A stretch of DNA of 45,112 bases from an uncultured Burkholderiales bacterium (GTDB lineage: Bacteria > Pseudomonadota > Gammaproteobacteria > Burkholderiales > Burkholderiaceae_C): NCBI GenBank assembly GCA_903887325.1, contig CAISPG010000116.1:1-45112 (forward strand), written 5' to 3'. Position 1 is the stretch's first letter. Every line of letters starts with the position of its first letter. Position numbers and translations under genes: made by a program. The notes beneath the pieces were generated by a model, which searched no databases, was not told the origin of the DNA, and worked only from the letters and a program-made list of their open reading frames with translations. Shown in pieces: positions 8,886 through 16,426 of this stretch.

Positions 8886-10697
8886 TCAGTGTGAGGGATT
8901 TTGCAACAGTTGCAAAGCCAGCGCTTCGCCGAGCTTAATGCCGTCAACAGCAGCAGAAAGTATGCCGCCTGCATACCCCGCGCCTTCGCCGCCCGGGTAC
9001 AGGCCGCGCAGGTTCGGGCTTTGCAAACCGGCGTCGCGTTCTATGCGCAATGGCGATGAGGTGCGGGTTTCCACCCCTGTCAACACCGCATCTGCACGGT
9101 CAAAGCCTTTGATTTTCCGCCCGAACACAGGCAAAGCTTCGCGCATGGCGTCTGTCGCATAAGCAGGCAGCACGTTGTGAAAGCTTGTCATGTGTACGCC
9201 GGGTTTGTAAGAAGGCTCGACATCGCCCAAAGCCGTTGACGGCTTACCCGCCAGCAAATCGCCCACCAGTTGCGCCGGGGCTTGGTAGTTGCTGCCACCC
9301 GCCACATAAGCCGCAGATTCCAACTGACGTTGCAACACCATGCCGGCCAACGGATGAAAACCGTCGGCGGTGTCGCGTGTGTCTAGGCGCACTGCGTTAC
9401 CCAGCTCCTGACCCAGCGTGGCTTCAAAAGACGCTGCATCTGTCGGGTAATCGCCCGGGTCAATGCCGACAACAATGCCTGCGTTCGCGTTGCGTTCATT
9501 GCGCGAATACTGGCTCATGCCGTTGGTGACCACGCGTCCGGCTTCGCTGGTGGCCGCCACCACCGTGCCGCCCGGGCACATGCAAAAACTGTAGACCGCG
9601 CGACCGTTGGCCGCGTGGTGGACCAACTTGTAATCAGCCGCGCCCAGCATCGGGTGACCGGCGTGCACGCCCCAACGTGCCTTGTTAATCACGCTTTGCG
9701 GGTGTTCGATGCGCACCCCTATAGAAAAGGCTTTGGCTTGCATGGCCACGCCGTGTCTGTGCAACATGGTGAAACTGTCGCGGGCGCTGTGGCCCAAAGC
9801 CATCACCACATGGTGTGCATTCAAGGTGTAACGCTCACCGCTGTCTTGTTGCAGTATGTGCAGCGCTTGCATGTGGCGTTGTGTGCCCTGCGTTTCATAT
9901 GACATGTCGACGACGCGCTGATTGAATCGCACCTCGCCGCCCAATTGAATGATGTGCTCACGCAAACCTTCAACCACCTTGACCAGTTTGAACGTACCTA
10001 TATGTGGATGCGCCGCCCACAAAATTTCTTCGGGTGCACCGAAGCGCACAAACTCTTGCATCACCTTGCGCCCCAGATGGCGCGGGTCTTTGATTTGGCT
10101 GTAGAGCTTGCCGTCGGAAAACGTGCCTGCGCCGCCTTCGCCGAATTGCACATTGCTCTCGGGCTTGAGCACCGATTTGCGCCACAAACCCCAGGTGTCT
10201 TTGGTGCGTTGACGCACGGCGGGTCCGCGCTCGATGACGATGGGTTTGAGCCCCATTTGCGCCAGCACCAGCGCGGCGAATATGCCGCACGGCCCAAAGC
10301 CGACCACCACCGGACGTTGGCCGTCGCTCGGGCTCCAGTCGGCAGGCGCTTGCACAGGCGCACGCCACACCATATCAGGCGTGGCTTGTATGTGCGGATG
10401 TGCTGAGTGTTGTTGCAGCAGTTGTGTTTCTTGTGCGGCGTGATGAAGCGAGATGTCGACGATGTAGACCACCAACAGGTTTTGTTTGCGTGCGTCGAAA
10501 CTGCGTTTGAACACCGAGAGTGTGGCGATGTTTTCTTGGGCGATACCCAATGTCTGGGCGGCGAGTTCGTGTAAAGCTGCGTCTGGGTGCGGCGGTAGGT
10601 GCCGGTCGGCATCGGTTTCGGCGGGGGCGTCGGCGGCGCGGGGCAGTTGCAGCGGCAGGGCCGACAAAGGCAGCTTGAGTTCGGATAAGCGGATCAT
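8886..10697 (-). CDS. FAD-dependent dehydrogenase, COG2509 type
   Basis: 603 residues. A small N-terminal domain (1–120; FKRSFDARKQNLLVVYIVD) precedes a FAD Rossmann fold with GFGPCG at 133–138 and IERGPAVRQR. COG2509 signatures follow: NVQFGEGGAGTFSDGKL, AHPHIGTFKL, MALGHSARDSF and FCMCPGGTVVAA, and near the C-terminus GLYPGGEGAGYAGGI. The family is described as uncharacterised FAD-dependent dehydrogenases; its electron acceptor and substrate are unknown. It is the first gene of a - strand operon with cysK (15-base gap) and the radical SAM gene. Its start lies 160 bases from the divergent phd gene, so its promoter should be in that gap. Confidence 0.9.
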   Translation of the reverse strand: MIRLSELKLPLSALPLQLPRAADAPAETDADRHLPPHPDAALHELAAQTLGIAQENIATLSVFKRSFDARKQNLLVVYIVDISLHHAAQETQLLQQHSAHPHIQATPDMVWRAPVQAPADWSPSDGQRPVVVGFGPCGIFAALVLAQMGLKPIVIERGPAVRQRTKDTWGLWRKSVLKPESNVQFGEGGAGTFSDGKLYSQIKDPRHLGRKVMQEFVRFGAPEEILWAAHPHIGTFKLVKVVEGLREHIIQLGGEVRFNQRVVDMSYETQGTQRHMQALHILQQDSGERYTLNAHHVVMALGHSARDSFTMLHRHGVAMQAKAFSIGVRIEHPQSVINKARWGVHAGHPMLGAADYKLVHHAANGRAVYSFCMCPGGTVVAATSEAGRVVTNGMSQYSRNERNANAGIVVGIDPGDYPTDAASFEATLGQELGNAVRLDTRDTADGFHPLAGMVLQRQLESAAYVAGGSNYQAPAQLVGDLLAGKPSTALGDVEPSYKPGVHMTSFHNVLPAYATDAMREALPVFGRKIKGFDRADAVLTGVETRTSSPLRIERDAGLQSPNLRGLYPGGEGAGYAGGILSAAVDGIKLGEALALQLLQNPSH

Positions 10698-10799
10698 GTG
10701 CGGGGCCCGTGGTTATCGGGCAGTGGCGGCAATAGACGTGGATTCTAGGTGTCGAGCGGGGCTTACAAAATGGGCCAGACCTTAATTTGGATCAGTGGC

Positions 10800-10850
10800 T
10801 TGAATAGACCGGACAAATGTTATAACATACAAGCATTGCTATATCAGGAG
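10800..10850 (+). promoter_or_regulatory. Probable promoter, operator palindrome and RBS of the toxin–antitoxin operon
   Basis: TTGAAT (10800–10805) and TAACAT (10823–10828) are 17 bases apart, an acceptable sigma-70 pair. A perfect 12-bp palindrome, ATGTTATAACAT (10817–10828), overlaps the -10 box and could be the autoregulatory operator that Phd/YefM antitoxins bind. A clear ribosome-binding site, AGGAG (10846–10850), precedes ATG 10858. The assignment is by inspection only. Confidence 0.5.
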
Positions 10851-10857
10851 CCATTCC

Positions 10858-11118
10858 ATGAGCCTGAATACCTATTCCAGCCGTGAATTCACCCGCGATG
10901 TCAGTGCCGCCAAGCGGGCCGCCGAGCGCAGCCCGGTCATCATCACCGACCGGGGTAAACCGTCTTACGCCTTGTTAAATATCCGTGACTATTACCAGTT
11001 ATGCGGTCAGCAAGATGTGACTTTGTTGACTTGCATGGACGCCATTCAGGGCAGCGAGGGTTTGGACTTTGAGCCAACGCGGGTTGACATTCGCACACCG
11101 GACGCCGACCTGGGTTGA
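10858..11118 (+). CDS. Phd/YefM-family antitoxin
   Basis: 86 residues. The N-terminal ~55 residues match the Phd/YefM DNA-binding fold: YSSREFTRDVSAAKRAAER, then SPVIITDRGKPSYALLNIRDYYQL. The acidic, flexible C-terminal part (LDFEPTRVDIRTPDADLG) would wrap the toxin. It neutralises the PIN toxin encoded six bases downstream and most likely represses its own promoter through the palindrome at 10817–10828. The start is fixed by the AGGAG site. Confidence 0.92.
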   Translation: MSLNTYSSREFTRDVSAAKRAAERSPVIITDRGKPSYALLNIRDYYQLCGQQDVTLLTCMDAIQGSEGLDFEPTRVDIRTPDADLG

Positions 11119-11124
11119 CACGTT

Positions 11125-11538
11125 GTGTATTTGCTCGACACCAACATCATTTCAGAACTGCGCCATGGCAAACCCAAGCAATCGCCAGCGGTGCGTGCCT
11201 GGGCAGCTGATAAAGAAATGAGCCGCTTATTTTTGTCGGCCATCACGGTGTTGGAGTTGGAAAAAGGTGTGCAAGCCCTGGAGCGAAAACAGCCACCTCA
11301 GGGCGGTGCATTGCGCGACTGGCTGGATCGCGTGAAGTTTGCATTTGCAGATCGCATACTGCCGTTTAACGAAGACACCGCAGTGTTGTGCGCCGCCATG
11401 CATTTTCCGCAGCCTAAACCTGAGCGAGATGCCATGATTGCCGCCACCGCTTTGCAGCACCGCATGGCGCTGGTGACGCGCAATATGGCGGATTTTGAAA
11501 ATACAGGGGTTGCGTTGATCATTCCTTTTGAAACATAA
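11125..11538 (+). CDS. vapC: VapC-family PIN-domain toxin
   Basis: 137 residues, a typical VapC length. The four PIN-domain acidic residues are present: D5 (LLDTNIISELRHG), E44 (ITVLELEKG), D102 (PERDAMIAATA) and D123 (TRNMADFEN). VapC toxins are Mg-dependent ribonucleases that usually cleave tRNA or rRNA at single sites. The start is GTG 11125, six bases after the antitoxin stop; no in-frame ATG lies upstream and MYLLDTN is the normal family N-terminus. The pairing with a Phd/YefM rather than a VapB antitoxin is common. The stop lies 15 bases before the 5' end of rnpB, so the rnpB promoter must overlap this gene's end. Confidence 0.93.
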   Translation: MYLLDTNIISELRHGKPKQSPAVRAWAADKEMSRLFLSAITVLELEKGVQALERKQPPQGGALRDWLDRVKFAFADRILPFNEDTAVLCAAMHFPQPKPERDAMIAATALQHRMALVTRNMADFENTGVALIIPFET

Positions 11539-11541
11539 GCA

Positions 11542-11547
11542 GATAAT
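11542..11547 (+). promoter_or_regulatory. Candidate -10 box of rnpB
   Basis: GATAAT sits six bases before the predicted 5' end of rnpB (11554), the right spacing for a -10 element. No good -35 is visible at 17 bases; TTGATC at 11515–11520 is 21 bases away. The element lies between the vapC stop and rnpB, with the -35 region inside vapC. Confidence 0.35.
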
Positions 11548-11553
11548 GGGTAT

Positions 11554-11872
11554 GTGAAGCTCGCTAGGCCGTCGCTGGTGCAATCTGGGAAACCAGGCAC
11601 TGGAGGAACGTCCGGACTGCACAGGACAGCGCAGGAGGTAATACCTCTCCACCGTGAGGTGAGGATCAGAGCAACAGAGACGAGCCGATTAAGTTCGGGT
11701 GAAACGGGCAATCTCTGCGCGCAGCAATACCAAGTAGGCCAACGTTGAGGCGGTCCGCTGAGTTGGCGGGTAGGTAGCACCGAGCCGGGCAGGCGACTCC
11801 CGGCCCAGAGGAATGACGGTCACGCGCCGGGCAACCGGCGTGCACAGAATCCGGCGTATCGGTGAGCTTCAC
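11554..11872 (+). ncRNA. rnpB: RNase P RNA (M1 RNA), bacterial class A
   Basis: The RNA subunit of ribonuclease P, which trims 5' leaders from pre-tRNA. The ends pair as P1: GTGAAGCTC (11554–11562) with GAGCTTCAC (11864–11872). Conserved blocks are present in order: GAGGAACGTCCGGA (from 11603), AGAGCAACAGAGA (11668–11680), GGTGAAACGG (11698–11707), AGAGGAATGACGGTCACG (from 11807) and ACAGAATCCGGCGTATCGG (11844–11862). The core helix P4 forms between 11608–11616 and 11850–11857 with the single bulged U at 11611. P4 carries a C-G pair (11609/11856) where E. coli has A67-U359. The length of about 319 nt is usual for the class. No strong terminator follows; a short AAGAC/GTCTT hairpin with a T-run lies at about 11880–11899. 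Confidence 0.95.
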
Positions 11873-11900
11873 ACTTTTAAAGACTGGTCTTGAATTTTTA

Positions 11901-12167
11901 TCAAGCAGATGGCTTGGCCAAATCGGTTTCTAGAAGCATGCGTACATAGCGTGTATACGGAATGCCTTTGGCCTTTGCACGGACTTTGACGGCATTCAGC
12001 AGGGATTGCGGAAGTCTTAAATTGAGTGCGGCAGATTTGGCTTCTATTTCAAACTTCATGGGTTTGAATCCGGATAAATCGTACTTAGACAAATCCGCCG
12101 AAGCTACAAAATTTTCGGCAGCTGCATCGCTTTTGAGCGTAGGCATAGATTTAGATTTTGTTTTCAT
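11901..12167 (-). CDS. Orphan CopG/BrnA-like antitoxin
   Basis: 88 residues. The C-terminal half (SAALNLRLPQSLLNAVKVRA, then KGIPYTRYVRMLLETDL) is a ribbon-helix-helix domain of the CopG/BrnA antitoxin type. The N-terminal half is an extended, charged segment containing DLSKYDLSGFKPMKFE, typical of the toxin-contacting arm of this family. The partner is normally a BrnT-like toxin immediately upstream. Here only 48 bases separate the start from the stop of the Nudix/MBL gene, so no toxin is encoded. AAGGAA precedes ATG 12167, so it can be translated from read-through of that gene. By inference it is the survivor of a broken toxin–antitoxin pair, or it acts in trans. Confidence 0.72.
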   Translation of the reverse strand: MKTKSKSMPTLKSDAAAENFVASADLSKYDLSGFKPMKFEIEAKSAALNLRLPQSLLNAVKVRAKAKGIPYTRYVRMLLETDLAKPSA

Positions 12168-12215
12168 AATGGTCTATTTCCTTTTGATGCATGAAGCGTG
12201 CGCTGATTCAAATAC

Positions 12216-13898
12216 TCATTGATTTCCTTGGATGTACGCCACATGCGCCAACAGCGAGCGCATGGCCACCGGCCACAACTGCTGCGGCACATCGTCATAA
12301 GCCTGCGGCAGCCAGCTGTCCGGGTTACCTTGCGGGTTGGCTTGCATGACCCGGCGCACCTTGGCGTCACGCGTTAACCGGTGTGCTTTCAAACGCGCAA
12401 TGCAATCGAGTGCGCTGTAAGCCTCGCCCCAAACATTGCCCAACGCATAACCGTGCGCGGGAAGAATGAATTCCACTTGATACGCATTGCAAAGCGCAGA
12501 CAGTTTGTCCAATGAAGACAGGTAATCGCCCATATGCCCGTCAGGCGGGTCTACAACGGTGGTGCTGCCGTTCAGTATGTGATCGCCGCTGATCAGCAAG
12601 CCGTCTTCTTCCAAAATAAAACACAAGTGATTCGCTGCATGCCCGGGCGTGTGCACCACACGCAGCGTGTGCGTGTCAGAGCCGCTGTGCAGCACCAACC
12701 TATCGCCGTCATGCAGTGCATGGTCGGGCACGAAACGGCTGTGGGCGCGCGCCGTGTCGGCGGATGCCATGCCCATGGTGCGCACCTTCACGCCGTGGTC
12801 AGCGCACAGTTGTTTCAACAAAGCAGCACCCGGTGAATGGTCCGGGTGTGAATGCGTGCAAACGATGAATCGCAGATCGCCGCCGCAGGCTTGCCACAAG
12901 CGTTGAATGTGTTCGCGGTCCGGCGGGCCCGGGTCGATGACGATGAAGCCGCTGTCGGTGTCGCCAATCACATAGCTGTTGGTGCCGGGCCCGGTCATCA
13001 TGCCGGGGTTGGGCGCAGTCAGGCGTTGCACATGGGCCAGCAAGCGCACCGGTGTGTCGGATTGCCAGTCCAGGTGGTGCACGATTTGCCCATCTCGGCA
13101 AGTTAACGCCAGTTCGCCAAACTGTTGCTCGTGTTCCATGTGGCGCGATTCTTTGCCGTTCAACCAACCGGCACGCGGGCAACTGTGAAACCAGGGTTGC
13201 TCATTCGCACACGCGGCCAGCACCGCGTCCACGCTGTCAAACGCCTGCATGCGCTCCAGCGTGCGAATGGTGGGGAAGATGATGAAGAAATCGTTGTCGC
13301 GGTGGCGTTGCAATGCATCCTGCGGGCGTATCCATAGCGGCTCAAACTGCTCTTTATCGTCGGCAACAGGTGTTTGCCCCTCGGGCATGCGGGCCACCAG
13401 AAACGGCACATCAAAGCGGCGTTTCAAATCGCGGTCGGTCACCCAGTGCGCCAGCACATACACCTGGTCTGCGGCCAAATGCATGCCGCGTGCCTCAATT
13501 TGCGGCGGCAATGCGTGTAAACGGTCAAAGCCTTGAATGTCGTTCATGTCAGCCATGCGGCCATCCGGGTGCGTGGCTAACAGCACGCCGAGTTCCTCGA
13601 AACTTTCGCGAATGGCCGCGATGGCTTGCGTCAAACGCAGGTCCTCCTGTGTGGTGCGGCGTTTGGCCAAATGGTGCACTTGTGCATCCGATGTTTCAAT
13701 GCCACCACCCGGAAACACATAAGCGCCGGGCGCGAAACTCGCGGTCATGGATCGCCGTGTCATCAGCACTTCAATGCCTTCTTCGCCGTCGCGCAGCAGC
13801 AAAACAGTGGCAGCGGGTAGCGGCGTGGCGGGGGGGCGTTGGGGATGAAGTTGTAAATGCGGGCGGACCATGGCTGTAAACAGGAGTTGATCAGGCAT
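12216..13898 (-). CDS. Nudix hydrolase – metallo-beta-lactamase fusion protein
   Basis: About 560 residues. Residues 25–240 form a Nudix domain of the NUDT19-like type: [20 protein letters not shown], a ~25-residue insertion, then the rest of the Nudix box, RESFEELGV (97–105). Residues ~265–550 form a metallo-beta-lactamase fold of the LACTB2 type: [26 protein letters not shown] (metal-binding H349, H351, D353, H354), [11 protein letters not shown] and SGDHILN. Nudix enzymes of this branch act on CoA derivatives, and LACTB2-like proteins on nucleic acid or thioesters; the joint substrate is unknown. The open frame runs back to 14762, but that part is antisense to dapF. Starts at 13898 or 13871 ([11 protein letters not shown]) are both reasonable, and neither has a clear RBS. 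It is divergent from dapF. Confidence 0.88.
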   Translation of the reverse strand: MPDQLLFTAMVRPHLQLHPQRPPATPLPAATVLLLRDGEEGIEVLMTRRSMTASFAPGAYVFPGGGIETSDAQVHHLAKRRTTQEDLRLTQAIAAIRESFEELGVLLATHPDGRMADMNDIQGFDRLHALPPQIEARGMHLAADQVYVLAHWVTDRDLKRRFDVPFLVARMPEGQTPVADDKEQFEPLWIRPQDALQRHRDNDFFIIFPTIRTLERMQAFDSVDAVLAACANEQPWFHSCPRAGWLNGKESRHMEHEQQFGELALTCRDGQIVHHLDWQSDTPVRLLAHVQRLTAPNPGMMTGPGTNSYVIGDTDSGFIVIDPGPPDREHIQRLWQACGGDLRFIVCTHSHPDHSPGAALLKQLCADHGVKVRTMGMASADTARAHSRFVPDHALHDGDRLVLHSGSDTHTLRVVHTPGHAANHLCFILEEDGLLISGDHILNGSTTVVDPPDGHMGDYLSSLDKLSALCNAYQVEFILPAHGYALGNVWGEAYSALDCIARLKAHRLTRDAKVRRVMQANPQGNPDSWLPQAYDDVPQQLWPVAMRSLLAHVAYIQGNQ

Positions 13899-13910
13899 GA
13901 TAATCGGCGC

Positions 13911-14765
13911 ATGCGTATCCGATTTACCAAAATGCAAGGCGCGGGCAATGATTTTGTGGTGCTCGACGAAACCCGGGGCTTGCTCGGCTTGACTGCCGCC
14001 GATTACCGTTTTCTGGCCGACCGGCATTTCGGCGTCGGTGCCGATCAAATTTTGAGCGTGCGTGCCGCGCCCACGCCGGATGTGGATTTTGAATACGTGA
14101 TCCACAACGCGGATGGCGGCGAGGTCGAGCAATGCGGCAACGGCTCGCGTTGTTTCGTGCGCTTTGTGCGCGAACAAGGGCTGACGCAAAAAAACACAGT
14201 GCGCGTGAAAGTGCACGGCGGCGTCATCACCTTGCAAGAATTGCCTGACGGACAAGTGAAAGTGGACATGGGCGAACCGGTGCTGGATTTGCCGCGCATT
14301 CCTTTCAACCCGACGCATGCATCCGCAGTCAATGAACATGGCTTGCTCTGGCAATTGGTGCTGGGTGAAACCAGCGCAGATGTGGCTGTTGTGTCCATGG
14401 GCAATCCGCATGCGGTAATGACAGTCGCTGATGTGGACCACGCGCCGGTATCCAGCTTTGGCCCCTTGATTGAACAACATGCCGCGTTTCCCAATCGGGT
14501 GAACGCAGGCTTTATGCAAGTGCTGTCGCGTACGCAAATCAAACTGCGTGTGTTTGAGCGCGGATCGGGTGAGACGCTGGCTTGCGGCACCGGCGCGTGT
14601 GCTGCTGTGGTCGCTGGCATACGTCAAGGCTTGCTTGACAGCAAAGTAGACGTGTACACACGCGGCGGCGTGTTGACGATTGAATGGCAAGGCCTCGGTC
14701 ACCCGGTATGGATGACCGGACCCGCAACCACCGTATTCACCGGCGAGATGGAGATAAAACAATGA
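13911..14765 (+). CDS. dapF: Diaminopimelate epimerase
   Basis: 284 residues. It interconverts LL- and meso-2,6-diaminopimelate in the lysine and peptidoglycan precursor pathway. The two catalytic cysteines are C75 ([10 protein letters not shown]) and C225 ([10 protein letters not shown]). The N-terminus [20 protein letters not shown] fixes the start at ATG 13911; an in-frame ATG at 13857 adds 18 non-family residues and was rejected. The stop overlaps the next start (ATGA at 14762–14765). The meso-DAP made here is the residue that MurE, encoded further along, adds to the cell-wall precursor. Confidence 0.97.
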   Translation: MRIRFTKMQGAGNDFVVLDETRGLLGLTAADYRFLADRHFGVGADQILSVRAAPTPDVDFEYVIHNADGGEVEQCGNGSRCFVRFVREQGLTQKNTVRVKVHGGVITLQELPDGQVKVDMGEPVLDLPRIPFNPTHASAVNEHGLLWQLVLGETSADVAVVSMGNPHAVMTVADVDHAPVSSFGPLIEQHAAFPNRVNAGFMQVLSRTQIKLRVFERGSGETLACGTGACAAVVAGIRQGLLDSKVDVYTRGGVLTIEWQGLGHPVWMTGPATTVFTGEMEIKQ

Positions 14766-15469
14766 ATAACCCGATCACACCAATCACTGAAGATGACATC
14801 GCCAATTTCCTGGTGAACACGCCGGACTTTTTCGACCGCCATGCACAGTTGCTGGCCACGGTGCGCATCGTCAACCCGCATGGCCAGCGTGCGGTCAGTT
14901 TGCAAGAGCGCCAGGCGGATATGTTGCGCGAAAAAATCCGCGCACTCGAGCAACGCATGATGGAGATGATCCGCAACGGCAGCGACAACGCTGTGCTGGC
15001 CGACCGTTTGCACCGTTGGGCGCAAAGCCTGTTGATTCTTCAGCAGCCGGCAGATTTACCCGTCGCCATCGTCACCGAAATCCAGCACCATTTCATGGTG
15101 CCGCAAGTGGCTTTGCGGGTCTGGCGTGTCGCTGACAAATTTCAGAAAAAAGCGTTTGCGCAAAACATCAGCGAAGACGTGAAAAGCTTTTCCGCCGGTT
15201 TGGCTGCGCCTTATTGCGGTGCCAATAACGAGTTTGAAGCCGTGCAATGGCTGGCGCATCCGCACGAAGCCAAGTCTGTGGCATTGCTGCCCTTGCGCAA
15301 CAACGCGACACCGTGGACCGATGCCGCTGACAGCACACCGTCCGGCGACTGCATCGGTTTGCTGGTGCTGGCCTCGCCGGACCCGCAGCGTTTTCACCCG
15401 TCCATGGGCACGGATGTATTGAGCCGCATCGCCGAGTTGGCGGCAGCAGCGCTCACGCGTTTGCAATAA
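14762..15469 (+). CDS. DUF484 family protein (GAF-like)
   Basis: 235 residues starting at ATG 14762, which overlaps the dapF stop. The N-terminus is typical of DUF484: [20 protein letters not shown], then [22 protein letters not shown], a coiled coil. A GAF-like domain follows (residues ~85–235) ending [16 protein letters not shown]. Function is not established. The gene order dapF–DUF484–xerC is conserved in proteobacteria (dapF–yigA–xerC in E. coli). No membrane segment is visible. Translation is probably coupled to dapF. Confidence 0.9.
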   Translation: MNNPITPITEDDIANFLVNTPDFFDRHAQLLATVRIVNPHGQRAVSLQERQADMLREKIRALEQRMMEMIRNGSDNAVLADRLHRWAQSLLILQQPADLPVAIVTEIQHHFMVPQVALRVWRVADKFQKKAFAQNISEDVKSFSAGLAAPYCGANNEFEAVQWLAHPHEAKSVALLPLRNNATPWTDAADSTPSGDCIGLLVLASPDPQRFHPSMGTDVLSRIAELAAAALTRLQ

Positions 15470-15487
15470 GCAGGTCTTGCACACGCC

Positions 15488-16426
15488 ATGGATGAAGACG
15501 CGCAACTGGTGCAACGCTATCTAGCGCATGCGCAGTTTGAAAAGCGTCTGGCTGCGCGGACCGTGGCTTTGTACACCGGTGACTTGCAGCGTTTGCAAGC
15601 GCTGGCAAACAAGGACAAAGTGTTGTTGACCGAAGTGCAAGCGCACCACATGCGGCGCTGGATGGCGCAAATGCACAGCAGCGGCCGCACGCCGCGCGGC
15701 ATTGCCTTGATCACTTCCGGCTGGCGCGGTTTTTACGCCTGGCTGGGACGCGAAGGCCTGGTCAGTGCCAATCCTCTGGCCGGCATGCGCGCACCCAAAG
15801 CCGCCAAGCCTTTGCCCAAAGCTTTGAATGTGGACGACGCGGTGCAACTGGCCTCGCACCACAACGATGAGCAAGACCCTTGGCTGCAAGCGCGCGATAT
15901 TGCGATAGTGGAGTTGCTCTACAGCAGCGGTTTGCGCGTGGCCGAACTCACCGGCCTGGATGTGCAAGCCAGCAGCACGGCACGCGGTTGGATAGACATG
16001 GACAGCGCCGAAGCGCATGTGCTGGGCAAGGGTTCGAAACGCCGCAGCGTACCCGTCGGTGAAAAAGCTATCGCTGCGTTGCGCGCATGGCTTCAGGTAC
16101 GCACACCACAACTGCCTGAATATGCGCAGACGCAAACCGCATTGTTTGTCGGCATACGCGGCACTCGATTGAGCTCACAAGCCATTTGGCAGCGTTTGCG
16201 CGCGCGCGGCGTGCAAGCCGGTATCAGCACGCCGGTGCACCCGCACATGTTGCGGCATTCGTTTGCCAGCCATGTGTTGCAATCCAGCGGAGACCTGCGT
16301 GCGGTGCAGGAAATGCTGGGCCACGCCAACATAGGCACCACCCAAATTTACACACGGCTGGATTACCAGCACCTGGCCAAGGCCTACGATGCAGCGCACC
16401 CGCGCGCCCGACGAAAAAATACATGA
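15488..16426 (+). CDS. xerC: Tyrosine recombinase XerC
   Basis: 312 residues. With XerD it resolves chromosome dimers at dif during division. The N-terminal SAM-like domain (1–100) and the catalytic domain are complete, with R150 (SSGLRVAEL), K181 (GKGSKRRSVPV), H253 and R256 (HPHMLRHSFASH), H279 (LGHANIGTT) and the nucleophile Y288 (QIYTRL). The order dapF–DUF484–xerC supports XerC over XerD or a phage integrase. The stop overlaps the rlmI start (ATGA at 16423–16426). Confidence 0.95.
   Translation: MDEDAQLVQRYLAHAQFEKRLAARTVALYTGDLQRLQALANKDKVLLTEVQAHHMRRWMAQMHSSGRTPRGIALITSGWRGFYAWLGREGLVSANPLAGMRAPKAAKPLPKALNVDDAVQLASHHNDEQDPWLQARDIAIVELLYSSGLRVAELTGLDVQASSTARGWIDMDSAEAHVLGKGSKRRSVPVGEKAIAALRAWLQVRTPQLPEYAQTQTALFVGIRGTRLSSQAIWQRLRARGVQAGISTPVHPHMLRHSFASHVLQSSGDLRAVQEMLGHANIGTTQIYTRLDYQHLAKAYDAAHPRARRKNT

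Noticed and set aside
11554-11748. Small open frame beginning at the rnpB 5' end
   Set aside because: It lies within the structured RNase P RNA.
12164-12370. Possible toxin gene overlapping the orphan antitoxin start (ATGA)
   Set aside because: Nearly all of it is an off-frame reading of the Nudix/MBL gene end; only about 17 residues lie in non-coding sequence and show no toxin motif.
13899-14762. N-terminal extension of the Nudix/MBL reading frame (to 848 residues)
   Set aside because: It is antisense to dapF, which has clear family motifs; the Nudix homology begins only after 13898.
16186-16422. Extended N-terminus of RlmI within xerC
   Set aside because: The reading is an off-frame version of xerC; the family N-terminus begins at ATG 16423, which overlaps the xerC stop.
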